A stretch of DNA of 25,132 nt from CAZMXS01 sp964570325 (GCA_964570325.1 CAZMXS010000068.1:1-25132), one strand, 5' to 3'; positions 21,101 through 24,113 are shown, counted from the first letter of the stretch. A program made the numbers and translations. The notes: generated by a model from the sequence alone, not told the origin.

Positions 21101-21326
21101 CTACCCAACCACCGCCGGAATCCCAACCGCCGTTATTTATCTCAAAGTTGATCCAGTAAGTGATCATGTCGCCGACGTTCACCGTCTGATATGGCGATCC
21201 AACGGTGCTCAAGTAGCCCCAGTCGTCGAATGCCCGGGCCGTCGGACAGACCCCCAGCCCCAGGATGGCAACCGACATGATTAAAGGCACCGCCAAGCGT
21301 TGCTTACCAGCCGCAGCTCTTTTCAT
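3174..21326 (-). CDS. Giant secreted multi-domain mosaic protein (6050 aa), putative adhesin/scaffold
   Basis: A single open frame of 18,153 bases. Residues 1-32 are a Sec signal (Lys/Arg-rich start, hydrophobic core, cleavage after ARA), so the protein leaves the cytoplasm. Order of parts: unrecognised ~33-165; FN3-like ~165-275; lectin-like beta-sandwich ~283-510; autotransporter-type beta-strand repeats ~513-1155; choice-of-anchor-D-like ~1167-1286; BACON-like ~1290-1388; second FN3-like plus lectin-like cassette ~1390-1735; then ~16 tandem beta-sandwich modules to ~5600, most ending in an acidic 'DDD...P' linker, interspersed with six CBM-like domains, a third lectin-like domain (~2494-2726) and a lamin-tail domain (~4544-4694); FN3 ~5600-5717; unknown C-terminus. 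No catalytic domain, beta-barrel translocator, LPXTG or terminal hydrophobic anchor is seen. Composition is rich in Gly, Asn, Thr and Ser with few Cys, as in extracellular beta-rods. The gene appears monocistronic. A role in adhesion or glycan binding is inferred. Confidence 0.9.
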   Translation of the reverse strand: MKRAAAGKQRLAVPLIMSVAILGLGVCPTARAFDDWGYLSTVGSPYQTVNVGDMITYWINFEINNGGWDSGGGWVGVGYGANANGSGFTWIGGSWYADNGGNKQIHALLNFRATAAGTIYYCSQGRIWNGDPATYHLNRTWANQPRSVPLSPTAQSYFTVNNLGGVTGVAVSNDAGPEAISMGWTRNGSYYTMVVRRLGAWPDPPTGGTAYTNGQFYGTDNRNRIVYAAGSGTTAVDYDLFANPAGLNSPASNYYYSFYTENYSYYSLATGTVAAGKVNNTNTPAFKPAEGVDSFSYRTGDIGAWNCRGTNWSGPWTWNNGTVTIQSGSLTPAVNYPTAYGNKLRFGPTVNYYHGCYRDLKTAFTTGDFYMAYVYRPGAVGANIWAGMSLFDGSTEKAFVGAYGGSSKAGVQKTGGASAESTYTIQTGGDNTIICKYDFSNKYLYVAGYYQTDTISTTAEPTWGASVDLGAGFVSQISRVLFNAGGWDGGSAGQVDYDEIRIARSWKELLNQIAPVWDGYGANANWDTAANWVGDTVPATTDTVTFGDGFISGATISLNGNRSAKGIIFSDNADQNLTLQNNTLTLSEGGIGISGGSAGSHTIASAVSLSTAQSWTNNTAYDLTVSGALSGAGNLTKMGNTDGRIILSGDNSSYSGAIAINQGRILMTHANALGSVAAGTTVASGPGLQIQGGITTAAEPLTLSGDGYWGGGALDNVSGSNIFAGAVTLGAKTRIRCQAGTLHFTAATAFTGAYDLEPAGGGDIRISGIVGTGAGAIRKIDAGTLYLTGANTYSGATCASGGVVRIANDSSLGTAPGSATPGHLTLDNATLTTTNGSAWTLNANRGIRLGDGGGTINNIGGTITYNGIIAGNGSLTKSGAGGLTLGGANTYTGKTTLTAGTLTISADNNLGAAPAAATAGQLTFNGGTLTISSGFTMSANRGISMTGAGTINVNSSQTLTYGGVITGSGALAKGNAGTLTLTGASTYNGTLTVSSGTLIQNGSNNAAITVSAGTYMRGVGSNGAVTATGEVDPGSAADAIGTMSCSALTLSALGTNRVEISNVAGTAGQQWDLITVGGGSGVITLNATASGNEFVIRLDSNGGTPTGWNNANNYSWKIMDAGSVSGTFAANKFIVNTNDWKADLGGGTFSVSESSGDIYLNFTSGSTPDIALLGTNGASIANNDFVPVFSDGTDFESWHVNGDTHDHIFSLTNNGTLAAGIGNVVSTNAAFTITAQPASPVNASAGTTFTVRFDPAVIGASYVDLYFTNTVSGKSPYTFRVQGTGVWPGLYRSPATFSPSATVGNNPANQAFGVTNVGTGTMGFSVTDDAAWMSLSAATGSVAAGAGQGFTITYDTTGLSAGTYNGTITITAGTASNSPQTIAVTLTMNAIPDPTGQAATGDGKQMVRLAWTKNASYDVMIVHRAGSAPTDPTQGQAYSVGNACGGGTVIYKGTAAHLEHIAGTNNTHYYKFYSINNNHYSPGVAANATLGTYTAGEIYESGSYTNGSALNSLNGPVGWTNAWSASGDGTWTVETNYSDAGADVPAFKTVANYPAISGNRMRINIAAANQGGFAYRYFSPFTSGRIYMAALVSHRWSGSSKYFGLSFYDGATEKAFIGKAGGNTVLAIDSYGSTKVESAYTLNATEGGNTQRFYLIIARYDFSTKEIKTKAYYYTDTVPVNEPGDGTWDATATVPGAGIARIDGLRFGGAGYDSQSLGALWFDEVRVASSWGNLLNVSTPTVTNYNVYGYGNNLVYDGQVTGGQYSITMFMYDSGGVSNADYDVLAPGGTEFIVDNAFSNRVFQNSGQNMIGTSRTVMAYWPGTLGTYTTRVSVVNSNGVWIYNSALASGSSMTFTVNDDDTVAPVYACTTNYIMNGGFENLSTNFDPRPVDWQGVEWGVAGLSADPVRSGNYSLFVRNENSGREQWISSLAASTAYILGADARKVGSPANDILLKVEFWNGTAAAIGSFETNILSTISDSWQRYTLPFTTPAGVSSTKVVLFSWQSGSAGATSFFDNVSLYQGSVEIPPLAARIGATNFYGTPSSTNTVVTIPDGSLYNVGAANPFKLIFRGYDAGSGLSRGTDDNLSQMNVDIGSWLTDNCSAYSAGDSSAYSATLAEGATSVWSWTSVTMDTLWNSGNPNKVTVSIPDADNDRSGDRSWLIDQQYGYIQLVDDDAAPPIPARQNLLDNAALTNAAGGWITYGYGAGCVMGAGEDLGGALYLQERGSGGVYRDAVGANSTRYNLRWRARKESGFDVANMYVKIEFFNAGWSLVGAIETNLNSVLSTAWQTFFLTTTSPASDTVYSRAVFGVWDEGGTGNARAYIDDPCLSAVHPMRVFIGSQEYTAAGGDTTTNAIFYIAGKDLAAVSSGNPLRLVFGAYDEGSGLSRGTTNPDSQMNVDVGSAIANNVAQYLSAESSPYASTYSGGATSVWRWESLSAEELLALTNGVAVTSKVTVTIYDADYDRTTGDRTAIIDQQFGYLVVTSGPPVTSKVIYDGFAASSGSLNGGSGGTGWSGNWSLGGDPYADYVSGSFSSGYSSYFDPTGNKVVFYCDVNGRWVSATRAFDRTFTTGRVFFAFIMNYAQSGANRYAGLKLMDGSTEKAFIGKVSAASDALGVDSSSDNRTSGFNLGSGIGSDYAIAGYYDFSTRLLCASGYRLTSDGNCDMIAEPPYGYWHVETTQTVGHISQLTGARLIAGSTDGGTQIGYVYFDELRVGTNWFEVTRKQGETYYQQQEVGPTIDLVFVGPNYTAGAYDDTITDGELTDVGNKLDLAVRISSPYGVFLTNNNATFNIGSRDGQVCPNWDPLTIGAATNSLGYDSAFQYFYGYNGATVVTCWYQNAFVISNSTVGDTYFVTMSAQNQNSNGGADITAPNGANSVPVSRGITVNSNVQFWVTDDDEEYPEINGSTTYLRFDGRTGSDSSGNRVTDGDMLDGLMVSSRVRDVSSGVWGGASNKLMIFTPTAQISGTWTNCNNPPADGGGQGATFAASGNLAGNHGIDLNAYFVEGTWTARVQISDYDKDRNGDSLTTVSNFPFTVIDDDKVDPTFGSSINSVSNFVATGRPLHVTLNANDLYTSGSTTNRIFTIGDETLNSLCSTSILRFTVGAYDAGSGIARTNTAASTNWYTSLSIGNNALVGNVSNFFPSESSLLGDTTTNGAISVWRFDVPLPPEVISALAAAVTNAIVLNIVDADHDRNGDPLYLRQQLGFLVVTDNDNAPPVPVTYVAMAGGIECPTNAGAGLGGTNVIYRIADGEFTNAANKNLDFSFKVYDVGSGINRGTANPATNMNVTLQNIITNDTSRFAWPPKSSADTKTTTSTSLWTWATAFDQTAISNLYGDINVYNAGVGRTNRVSANIPDADNNRIGDSMWVSNQQFGYFVVYDDDTTAPVIGSLQPGNLLQNSGFELKGNLSAKNWEWDYPDIHGSSWGGTVRTNWGAYEGTWQAAICGTWLPGGLGGSGGWWQEVTNTVGADSVWEGSAMVYNDMNGPPAFQIKIEFYGTNRSSGAQLKALTNNFSDPGTTWTRVSVMATAPVNTVWARLVIFAENGGASGALSIDNAELRCVNNTAMDVVLGRRSLYYQGTGTGAMYRATDADLVSVSPTNMLKLIFGVYDPTSGVHRTYQYERINFDIGSVVQNVCNVYSDRLSSAAAVAPNSSSVFAYVSMPFTVDYDGDGSETGQLVALMQAGTNLVYLSAPNEDYDRGYVDQEWMIDKQYGNLVVIDDDTNGPYTHLIYVGTNFLADGHYTNQVTDGDMISGLFDFSYGLWDESGLWLTNSNAAATNTYGPNGNVNINWDLRNPSGTQIVENRIHPPTNFVSPLGNGSLTATCFEYNVSAVPWADNATGTWNLSISSQDNDRDRGVHSAAIGDAASWDLALSTDFLLPFTVIDDDLVPPAWSNNANGQMLGVVVGATAITKSSGTGTNCVFDVTDGQLAELSGSNLVVNGDFERGFDGWSTWEQVAYDVQSSPLATEMGTNGFIFVDQQYPTPTSGGGVYQTFAASAGVEYELTVRAKRTEHYTAQTLLKIEFFGNDLGVGKQLSIVTNNISYDLSYSWQTFRLSGVAPGGTVWVRPVISFVATNTPTGGTGTWDGYFDNVTFKQTGNGLKLVLNAFDASGITRGTTSPTNQMNVSLGAWSVSNVLNYSSIDSSGSATANTATNVWVWDTFNPLDIGTLYDYGTNRILATIPDADNDRPGDTQVLTNQQFGLLRVLDDDTVGPKSRTIAYAGASAKQLIIASNHTANGVVTTSGSGTNTIYAVSDGYIANLSAGNPLIFAIGALDASSGVARAVAGSTNQNTSFSIGPGVLSGADTMQCYNTNYSSPATAGLVATSVWTFTGSPDLFTDNVVSQLVTVATSWWVYATFVDTDNDRPNDQAATYAQGIGRLTVVDDDTTDPAMSGFRFNGGTTTTDGSLKDNGLTITGVITDASGIYGTSHASKPIFSLSNPTGALGWAVGLAFSDKTVTDGASPAYVGRNNLSIAYNERLTGTWTVAVTAKDADDDGWGAADGKTGTTNINFVVTDDDSAVPNLTDMTFNSSVNPLSGSELFFSEYVEGSGNDKYLEIYNGTGQSINMTNVVIQIFNNGATTPGWSRRLSGTLVHRDVFVVANSLATGWDGTPDDTDVLPYNGDDAIALTYRGATVDVLGVIGSDAMWGSDTTLVRNLSVYLPNKTFTPSEWDGYVNNTFSYLGTHFGPVSDGELVGGTLVLTGKVQDVGSGIVAEGASQPSYNLKQPNGNVIVSGGTFETKPLTNGAAKSTEEPLADPITGINHDNNMLGMHTAIVTVVDYDDDRPNDTLTMTNQLAFLVIDDDTNMPVVAASTWLNLLRNPGFDVPPTSGNYWEGAYGWKAGDPDAHGNYWLNASRERWRSMHGEDNGTWEGAIKGTWGGYTEGGWLQEVTNTTTAGTVWRAGGWFWSDSNWTSTTHELHIHWLNGAGTVIGGKTNYFSAPGTKWTWQENIATSPANCAWVRILIQAWGVGPNGALQFDDMVLGPQQPYPMAVQMNSTNMPVISGTGTNAVYLLSDGDLGSVTPTNPLKLIFSVYDAQSGLSRGTTDASTQGYISVTGWLTNNLANYSDADSSTFADTDMEGAYTGWRFESFSGDQINTLVDSGSNEIRITLFDADDDRFYDRKTNINQRMGWLKVLDDDTNAPVALSFEAKNGEQMTDGDINLGLWSMRMYMEDKESGLATAWSGNQWPPNYSLINPAGHTVHQTVGWTVMNKQSGSNVWELWRAAPAVDSFTNVMTGTYSIVYSAIDMDADRPSDEKRIDHSDYFSNTASKTFVVIDDDQVNPTPPANVTLVPTGWTNVNNFVLSFEPGQDASGIYEYRASTNAAQPTEVTDGFALVSGYSYYNMTGWAISNTSYEVGYDELSLPTWPIYTNAWASLGSWDSYLHYDADPGVMSGGFGTQCVRHILGAGTLGNGESKYTLCGQDVWIHNTNDLKGVISVNAWFKGNLSAVGSGGNKCVAFIKVECFDINSNRLLIVENENNSDHNGQPLNGVNATTWTQVVVTVTNMPANTEFIRFMNGVSGHGSALAVTCFWDNMTATITVAEITGGTFTNALEGNTTNWFFSVDDDNDRPNDRRKSWNTNFVIKLDQTPPAQIAGVMASEGSDPTAEINLNWNALANGGGVNLSPWHTYRIYYTDDGSTPNVTNSPYFCYTNGYPGLTNVSANSAILSNLIFGTTYSLGLVGQDEAGNIGPMSAITNVTLAGFNVTQGMFSVVGGVTNLTLFWHAATNAQNQIIREYDLISVDNSYYSNFYASAYTLRANGWSNRLTDVAPPSPSVMRFYRASGHDQWRNDRATPVASEEVYVAKKIELYPGRNWLALPGVPDSNTMANVFGKNLPAGSSPLDSTRVTWYNRSKTATSTGYVWLCAAPLQWSYTNGVSADNMRVPLQDGCIVEIPTNRPVSTFVFLGRIPTNTSKQWIRCCTNKNFISFGVPAYMHPRDMNLTNSGFKGHASTPIRSDQILKYNKATGATYPYNAWFRLSDQTWRLNDASRTPVPEGFYGPDDALVIITYASTSDWMWTNRLPYTLPTRYLPKSQ
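3177..3875 (-). other. C-terminal ~230-aa region of the giant protein, unassigned
   Basis: Residues ~5818-6050 begin with 'ELYPGRNWLALPGVPD', followed by 'VFGKNLPAG' and 'TRVTWYNRS', then several short beta-strand-like stretches, ending in 'LPTRYLPKSQ'. The 'G-x-N-W-L-A-L-P-x-x-P' opening resembles a pattern I associate with C-terminal regions of large secreted bacterial proteins, but I cannot name the family. There is no hydrophobic tail and no sortase, PEP-CTERM or T9SS-type signature. As the only non-repeated end domain it is the best candidate for a sorting, anchoring or capping function, by inference. Confidence 0.5.
4180..4525 (-). other. Fibronectin type III-like domain near the C-terminus of the giant protein
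   Basis: Residues ~5600-5717 start with 'TPPAQIAGVMAS', followed by 'INLNWNAL', 'YRIYYTDDG', 'ILSNLIFGTTYSLGLVGQD' and 'AGNIGP'. This is the strand order and the Tyr/Trp pattern of an FN3 domain with the typical 'GTTY' turn. It follows the last acidic-linker module and precedes the C-terminal region, acting as a spacer. Confidence 0.7.
4675..5145 (-). other. Degenerate CBM-like domain 6 of the giant protein
   Basis: Residues ~5394-5551 run from 'GSWDSYLHYDADPGV' to 'AVTCFWDNMTATI', with 'CVAFIKVECFDINSN' in the middle. The central 'x-I-K-V-E-x-F' and terminal 'F-W-D-N-M' match the other five CBM-like domains, but the N-terminal motif is lost. Confidence 0.45.
6338..6856 (-). other. CBM4/9-like domain 5 of the giant protein
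   Basis: Residues ~4824-5000 begin with 'LNLLRNPGFDVPP' and end with 'GALQFDDMVLG', framing a jelly-roll-like set of strands including 'GGWLQEVTNTT'. The 'N-x-G-F-E/D' opening and 'x-F-D-D/N-x' closing are typical of CenC-type carbohydrate-binding modules. It is close in wording to domain 3 (10622-11130). Confidence 0.6.
7245..7695 (-). other. Lamin-tail domain (LTD) embedded in the giant protein
   Basis: Residues ~4544-4694 contain 'ELFFSEYVEGSGNDKYLEIY' then 'INMTNVVIQIFNNG', 'DVFVVANS', 'GDDAIALTYRG' and 'VDVLGVIGSD'. This is the characteristic strand pattern of bacterial lamin-tail domains, with the S-E-Y-x-E-G-S-x-x-x-K-Y-L-E-I-Y signature. LTDs are Ig-fold domains often attached to secreted nucleases and surface proteins. 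It follows an acidic linker at residue 4525 directly and is followed by another module. Confidence 0.85.
9008..9497 (-). other. CBM4/9-like domain 4, nested inside an acidic-linker module
   Basis: Residues ~3944-4106 open with 'NLVVNGDFERGFDGWSTWEQ' and close with 'GYFDNVTFKQ', the standard ends of a CenC-like carbohydrate-binding module. The host module is split: 'VTDGQLAELSGSN' lies before it and 'GLKLVLNAFDASG' after it, whereas uninterrupted modules read 'VSDGYIANLSAGN' straight into 'PLIFAIGALDASSG'. Confidence 0.65.
10622..11130 (-). other. CBM4/9-like domain 3 of the giant protein
   Basis: Residues ~3400-3568 start 'GNLLQNSGFELKG', contain 'GGWWQEVTNTVGA' and 'FQIKIEFYGTN', and end 'GALSIDNAELRC'. 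This fits a CenC-like jelly roll directly following an acidic linker at residue 3386. Confidence 0.6.
13150..13845 (-). other. Lectin-like (ConA-type) domain copy 3
   Basis: Residues ~2494-2726 run from 'VIYDGFAASSGSLNGGSGG' to 'VYFDELRVGTNW' with the family signature 'DGSTEKAFIGK' near 2599. The 'YDGF...G.GG.GW...W' opening and 'D-E-x-R-V/I-x-x-x-W' end are shared with two other copies (16130-16830 and 19800-20480). Probably a laminin-G/concanavalin-like beta-sandwich. Unlike copies 1 and 2 it has no FN3-like domain in front. Confidence 0.6.
14325..14775 (-). other. CBM4/9-like domain 2 of the giant protein
   Basis: Residues ~2185-2334 start 'NLLDNAALTNAAGGW', contain 'YNLRWRARKESG' and 'MYVKIEFFNAGWSLVG', and end 'ARAYIDDPCLS'. 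The layout matches the other CenC-like modules, and it follows the linker at residue 2175. Confidence 0.55.
15240..15712 (-). other. CBM4/9-like domain 1 of the giant protein
   Basis: Residues ~1872-2029 start 'YIMNGGFENLSTNF', contain 'AYILGADARKVG' and 'ILLKVEFWNGT', and end 'TSFFDNVSLYQG'. The 'N-G-G-F-E' start and 'F-F-D-N-V' end are the CenC-type signature. Confidence 0.65.
16130..16830 (-). other. Lectin-like (ConA-type) domain copy 2
   Basis: Residues ~1500-1733 run from 'GEIYESGSYTNGSALNSLNG' to 'WFDEVRVASSWGNLLN', with 'YDGATEKAFIGKAGG' near 1608. Same plan as copies 1 and 3, and preceded by an FN3-like segment (16850-17150), as in copy 1. Confidence 0.6.
17165..17830 (-). other. 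Choice-of-anchor-D-like and BACON-like Ig domains
   Basis: Residues ~1167-1286 ('HIFSLTNNGT', 'FTITAQPASPV', 'TFTVRFDPAVIG', 'YTFRVQGTG') match the choice-of-anchor D / ASH-type pattern. Residues ~1290-1388 ('PATFSPSATVGNNP', 'AAWMSLSAATGSV', 'GTYNGTITITAG') match BACON-type Ig domains. Both are common extracellular spacers in secreted bacterial enzymes and adhesins. Confidence 0.7.
17860..19800 (-). repeat. Autotransporter-associated beta-strand repeat (PATR) segment
   Basis: Residues ~513-1155 begin with 'WDGYGANANWDTAANWVGD', the usual lead-in to this type of segment. Four recognisable PATR units follow: around 630-663 ('GNLTKMGN', 'SYSGAIAI'), 773-798 ('GTLYLTGANTYSGAT'), 871-904 ('GGLTLGGANTYTGKTTLTAG') and 970-993 ('GTLTLTGASTYNGTLTVSSG'). 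The repeats form right-handed beta-helices in type V passengers, but no translocator barrel is present in this protein. Confidence 0.85.
19800..20480 (-). other. Lectin-like (ConA-type) domain copy 1
   Basis: Residues ~283-510 run from 'PAEGVDSFSYRTG' to 'VDYDEIRIARSWKELLN', with 'DGSTEKAFVGAYGG' near 392 and 'IICKYDFSNKYLYVAGYYQT'. Preceded by an FN3-like segment (20520-20830). The T-E-K-A-F-x-G signature links it to copies 2 and 3. Confidence 0.6.
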
Positions 21327-21329
21327 AGG

Positions 21330-21336
21330 CCACCTC
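21330..21336 (-). promoter_or_regulatory. Shine-Dalgarno site for the giant gene
   Basis: On the minus strand GAGGTGG precedes the ATG (21326-21324) by three bases. With the Sec signal it fixes the start of the 6050-aa protein. Confidence 0.75.
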
Positions 21337-21832
21337 TATGCACACCGTCGCGCCCGCGAGAACTCATCGGATCGCTCCCACCATTTGTCGCCTAACGCCC
21401 CGCTCCCAGAATATTATGACAACCATTTGCCGGCGAACGTTGAAACTCACCTTCGTTACCGGCGCCGTGTACAAACCGACGGCTACCGTCATAAACGACG
21501 GCAACCCGGATTATATTTTACCTGACACGCCATATATATAGTACATGAAAACGCGTTCTTGGTTTAAAAAAAACGGAGATTTTTTTGCTTTTTATTTCAT
21601 ACAAATTCGACGCTTGCCCAGTCGCATCTGCTTGACTTTTCCTGACGCAACTTAATCGCCGTTCGCCCCATTCCTCCAAAGATTTTTTTGTAAGTTGTTA
21701 ATAAATAAATCGTTGCGCTACATCCATCGGGGTTCACCTTGTCCATCGCGAATCATCAACCCACATCTTTTGGGCTCGTTAATCAAACACCCGCGCTCGA
21801 CATACGGGCACGAAAGCCTTATTTCATCCGGC
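21337..21832. promoter_or_regulatory. AT-rich divergent intergenic region
   Basis: About 500 bases without a supported gene lie between the divergent giant gene and the glycosyltransferase gene. From ~21510 to ~21715 the base composition turns sharply AT-rich against a GC-rich background. This stretch includes a TA-repeat (21532-21540), A8 at 21566-21573 facing T7 at 21580-21586, and a T-run at 21683-21689. A-tracts of this kind often flank promoters as UP elements or bind nucleoid proteins. No small gene, tRNA or riboswitch is recognised. Both divergent promoters probably lie here. Confidence 0.6.
21510..21515 (-). promoter_or_regulatory. Possible -10 element (TATAAT) for the giant gene
   Basis: An exact TATAAT occurs on the minus strand inside the AT-rich island, ~185 bases before the giant gene's ATG. 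No good TTGACA-like -35 lies 16-18 bases upstream; the sequence there is a TA repeat. If real, the leader RNA is long and includes a small hairpin (CCGTC/GACGG, 21486-21501). Confidence 0.3.
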
Positions 21833-24052
21833 ATGCCGTTCCGCAACCAGCAATTCGGCAGGTTAAGCGTTCCATTAAATCGCTTGACGTTGCTGGTGGC
21901 TTTTCTGGCAATGGGCGCGCTGTTGCGCGGCTTTTTTTTGTGCGAAGCGCGTAGACATCCGGATTTCCGCCATCCGGGGGTGGACGCCCAGTTTCACGAT
22001 TATTGGGCGCGCGCCATCCTTTCGGGCGACTGGACCCCGCCCGGCGCTGAATCCGATCCGGAAATTCAGCGCCCCCCCTATTTTCGCCCCCCGGGTTATC
22101 CTTGGTTCCTGGCTCTGCTCTATTGGGTAACCGACGGCAGCTATTTCTGGAGCCGGGCAGCGCAGATGATTATCGGCCTGGGTTGCGCCGGCCTCGCTTA
22201 TTGGCTGGGCCGAAACTGGTTCCGGCCGCAAGTTGGCCTTTGGTGGTGTGCACTGCTGGCCACTTATTGGGTCTTTCCTTATTATGAGGCGCAATACCTT
22301 GAACCGGTGTTGTTGATCCTGCTGGGGTTGCAGGCGTGGGGTTGTCTGGGCGCATGGCTCGATTACCGGCGGACGCGGTATCTTTTCTTTGCCGGCCTGT
22401 TGTGGGGCGCCTATGCGCTGGTTCGACCGAATGTGTTGCTGTTTATACCGTTTCTGGCCGCTTGGATGTTCTGGGCCGCGCGAACCAAACCAAGCCCGGC
22501 GTCGGCAACCGTTGAGAACAATGTCACCCCTCAATCGGCAGGCCAGCCAATTCGCCGCAGCCCTTGGGGCGGGCTCCTCGCGCTCATCTGCGGCTTGGCG
22601 CTGGTCATTGCTCCGGTCACATGGCGCAACTACCGGGTATCCGGCGAGTTCGTCCTGATCTCGACCAATGGCGGGATCAACCTGCTGCTGGGCAATAACG
22701 AACAAGCCCAGGGCATCGTCCAGAGTGTCATTCCGGGCGGCGGTTTTTTCGGCACTTGCTTCGACTATCCCGCCCTCGTGGCGGCGCTGGCGCGCGAAAC
22801 CGGCGCACCCCTTTCCCAAGCCCAAGCCTCCCGTCTTTTCGCGCGGCGGGCCTGGTCATTCATCCGCAGCCATCCCGGCCGGACGCTGCAATTGCTTGTC
22901 CGCAAGACGCTCTTGTTCTGGGGCCCGCTTGAAATTGGGCATAATAAGGAGGATGAAGTGGAACGCGCCCAGTCCCACGCGCTGCGTTTGGCACCCGGCA
23001 ATTTCGCATGGGCATTTACCCTGGCGCTCCTCGGCGCCGGGCTCATGGCGCGGCGGCGCCTCCACGCCCGGAAAACGGGCGCCAACCCGGAACGCGGTTG
23101 GATCTTGGCGGTGGGACTGGCTCTGTTCATCGCCGTTTTTTTTGTCTCTTATCTCCCGTTCTTTGTCGCCGGCCGCTATCGCGCGCCACTCATCCCGTTT
23201 CTGCTGCTGTTCGGCGCCTACCTGCTGGCGGCGGCGGCGGACTGGTTGCGCCGAAAAGAATGGTCGGCGCTCCTGACCGCCGCCGTGGCGGCGGGGGTGG
23301 TCTACTTCGTGGTCAGCCGCAATTACGCGGAGGCGACGCCCGATGTTGCGCGCTGGCACTTTGATCGCGCCGTGAGTTGGGCGGAACAAGGGGCGTTCCT
23401 GGCCGCGGAAGCGGAATATGAACAGGCGCTGCAACTCCGGCCCGACTATGCGCTCGCGCATTTCAACCTTGGCTCATTGCTGGCCAACCAGGGTCGCCGC
23501 GCCGCAGCGCGGTCACATTTTGAGGCTGCCACGCGGATCGCGCCGGATTATCTGCCCGCGCAACTCCACCTGGGGTTGATCGCTTTTGAACTGGGCGACT
23601 GGGACGCGAGCCTCGCGGCGTTGGAACAAACGCTGGAGCGCGCCCCCGACCACGCCATCGCCCATTATTTCACCGGCCAGATTCGGGCGCGCCGCGGCGA
23701 GACCCAGGCGGCGCGCGACCATTTCGCGGCCGCGCTGCGGGCCGAGCCGGACAACACGGCGGCGCTCAACAGCCTGGCGTGGATCCTTGCCACCGCGCCG
23801 GATGCGGCGCTCCGCAATGGAACGGAGGCCATGCGCCTGGCGCGGCGGGGTTGCGAGCTGACCGCCTTCCAGGATCCGGCGTTGCTGGATACCCTGGCCG
23901 CCGCCTGCGCGGAAGCCGGGCGCTTCGCGGAGGCCGCCGCCTACGCGCAACAGGCGGATGAACAATTAAGCGCGCTCGGCCTGGTGGCGCAGCGGACGCG
24001 GGTCCGCCAACGCCTGGAACAATATCGGCGGCATCGGCCCTGGCGGGAATAA
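21833..24052 (+). CDS. GT-C (PMT/ArnT-like) membrane glycosyltransferase with C-terminal TPR domain
   Basis: A 739-aa membrane protein. Residues ~1-500 are a multi-pass GT-C domain: TM1 at ~18-36, then a catalytic-type loop with 'HPGVDAQFHDYWA' (D51 the likely acidic residue) and 'RPPYFRPPGYP' (80-90), several hydrophobic helices, and 'STNGGINLLLGNN' (277-289), a hallmark of bacterial glycosyltransferase-family-39/PMT_2 proteins. Such enzymes transfer a sugar from a polyprenyl-phosphate donor to protein or lipid on the outer face of the membrane. Residues ~503-700 hold six TPRs, the first four exactly 34 residues each and ending in 'x-x-P'; the fifth carries an insertion. The ATG at 21833 was chosen because the in-frame TTG 46 codons earlier adds a non-hydrophobic, unlikely extension. 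The RBS is weak either way. Divergent from the giant gene; a likely transcription unit with the SGNH gene after an 83-bp gap. Confidence 0.85.
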   Translation: MPFRNQQFGRLSVPLNRLTLLVAFLAMGALLRGFFLCEARRHPDFRHPGVDAQFHDYWARAILSGDWTPPGAESDPEIQRPPYFRPPGYPWFLALLYWVTDGSYFWSRAAQMIIGLGCAGLAYWLGRNWFRPQVGLWWCALLATYWVFPYYEAQYLEPVLLILLGLQAWGCLGAWLDYRRTRYLFFAGLLWGAYALVRPNVLLFIPFLAAWMFWAARTKPSPASATVENNVTPQSAGQPIRRSPWGGLLALICGLALVIAPVTWRNYRVSGEFVLISTNGGINLLLGNNEQAQGIVQSVIPGGGFFGTCFDYPALVAALARETGAPLSQAQASRLFARRAWSFIRSHPGRTLQLLVRKTLLFWGPLEIGHNKEDEVERAQSHALRLAPGNFAWAFTLALLGAGLMARRRLHARKTGANPERGWILAVGLALFIAVFFVSYLPFFVAGRYRAPLIPFLLLFGAYLLAAAADWLRRKEWSALLTAAVAAGVVYFVVSRNYAEATPDVARWHFDRAVSWAEQGAFLAAEAEYEQALQLRPDYALAHFNLGSLLANQGRRAAARSHFEAATRIAPDYLPAQLHLGLIAFELGDWDASLAALEQTLERAPDHAIAHYFTGQIRARRGETQAARDHFAAALRAEPDNTAALNSLAWILATAPDAALRNGTEAMRLARRGCELTAFQDPALLDTLAAACAEAGRFAEAAAYAQQADEQLSALGLVAQRTRVRQRLEQYRRHRPWRE

Positions 24053-24057
24053 AGCAA

Positions 24058-24113
24058 GGAAGCTGGCCGCGCTCCGGCGGGCGCCATGCCCAACCGAACT
24101 CGGAGTTGCTTCC
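24058..24113. other. Nested imperfect inverted repeat between glycosyltransferase and SGNH genes
   Basis: GGAAGC (24058-24063) pairs with GCTTCC (24108-24113). Inside it CTCCG (24072-24076) pairs with CGGAG (24101-24105), and inside that GGGC (24079-24082) with GCCC (24088-24091). Internal loops are large and no T-run follows, so the function is uncertain; it may be a weak intercistronic RNA structure. Confidence 0.2.

Noticed and set aside
21265..21541. Short plus-strand open frames in the divergent intergenic region
   Set aside because: They overlap the start and SD of the giant gene antisense, have no SD of their own and no recognisable protein features.
21695..21832. Upstream TTG start for the glycosyltransferase, adding 46 residues
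   Set aside because: The added segment is polar with many Pro/Ser/His, gives no signal or domain, and lies partly in the AT-rich promoter-like region.
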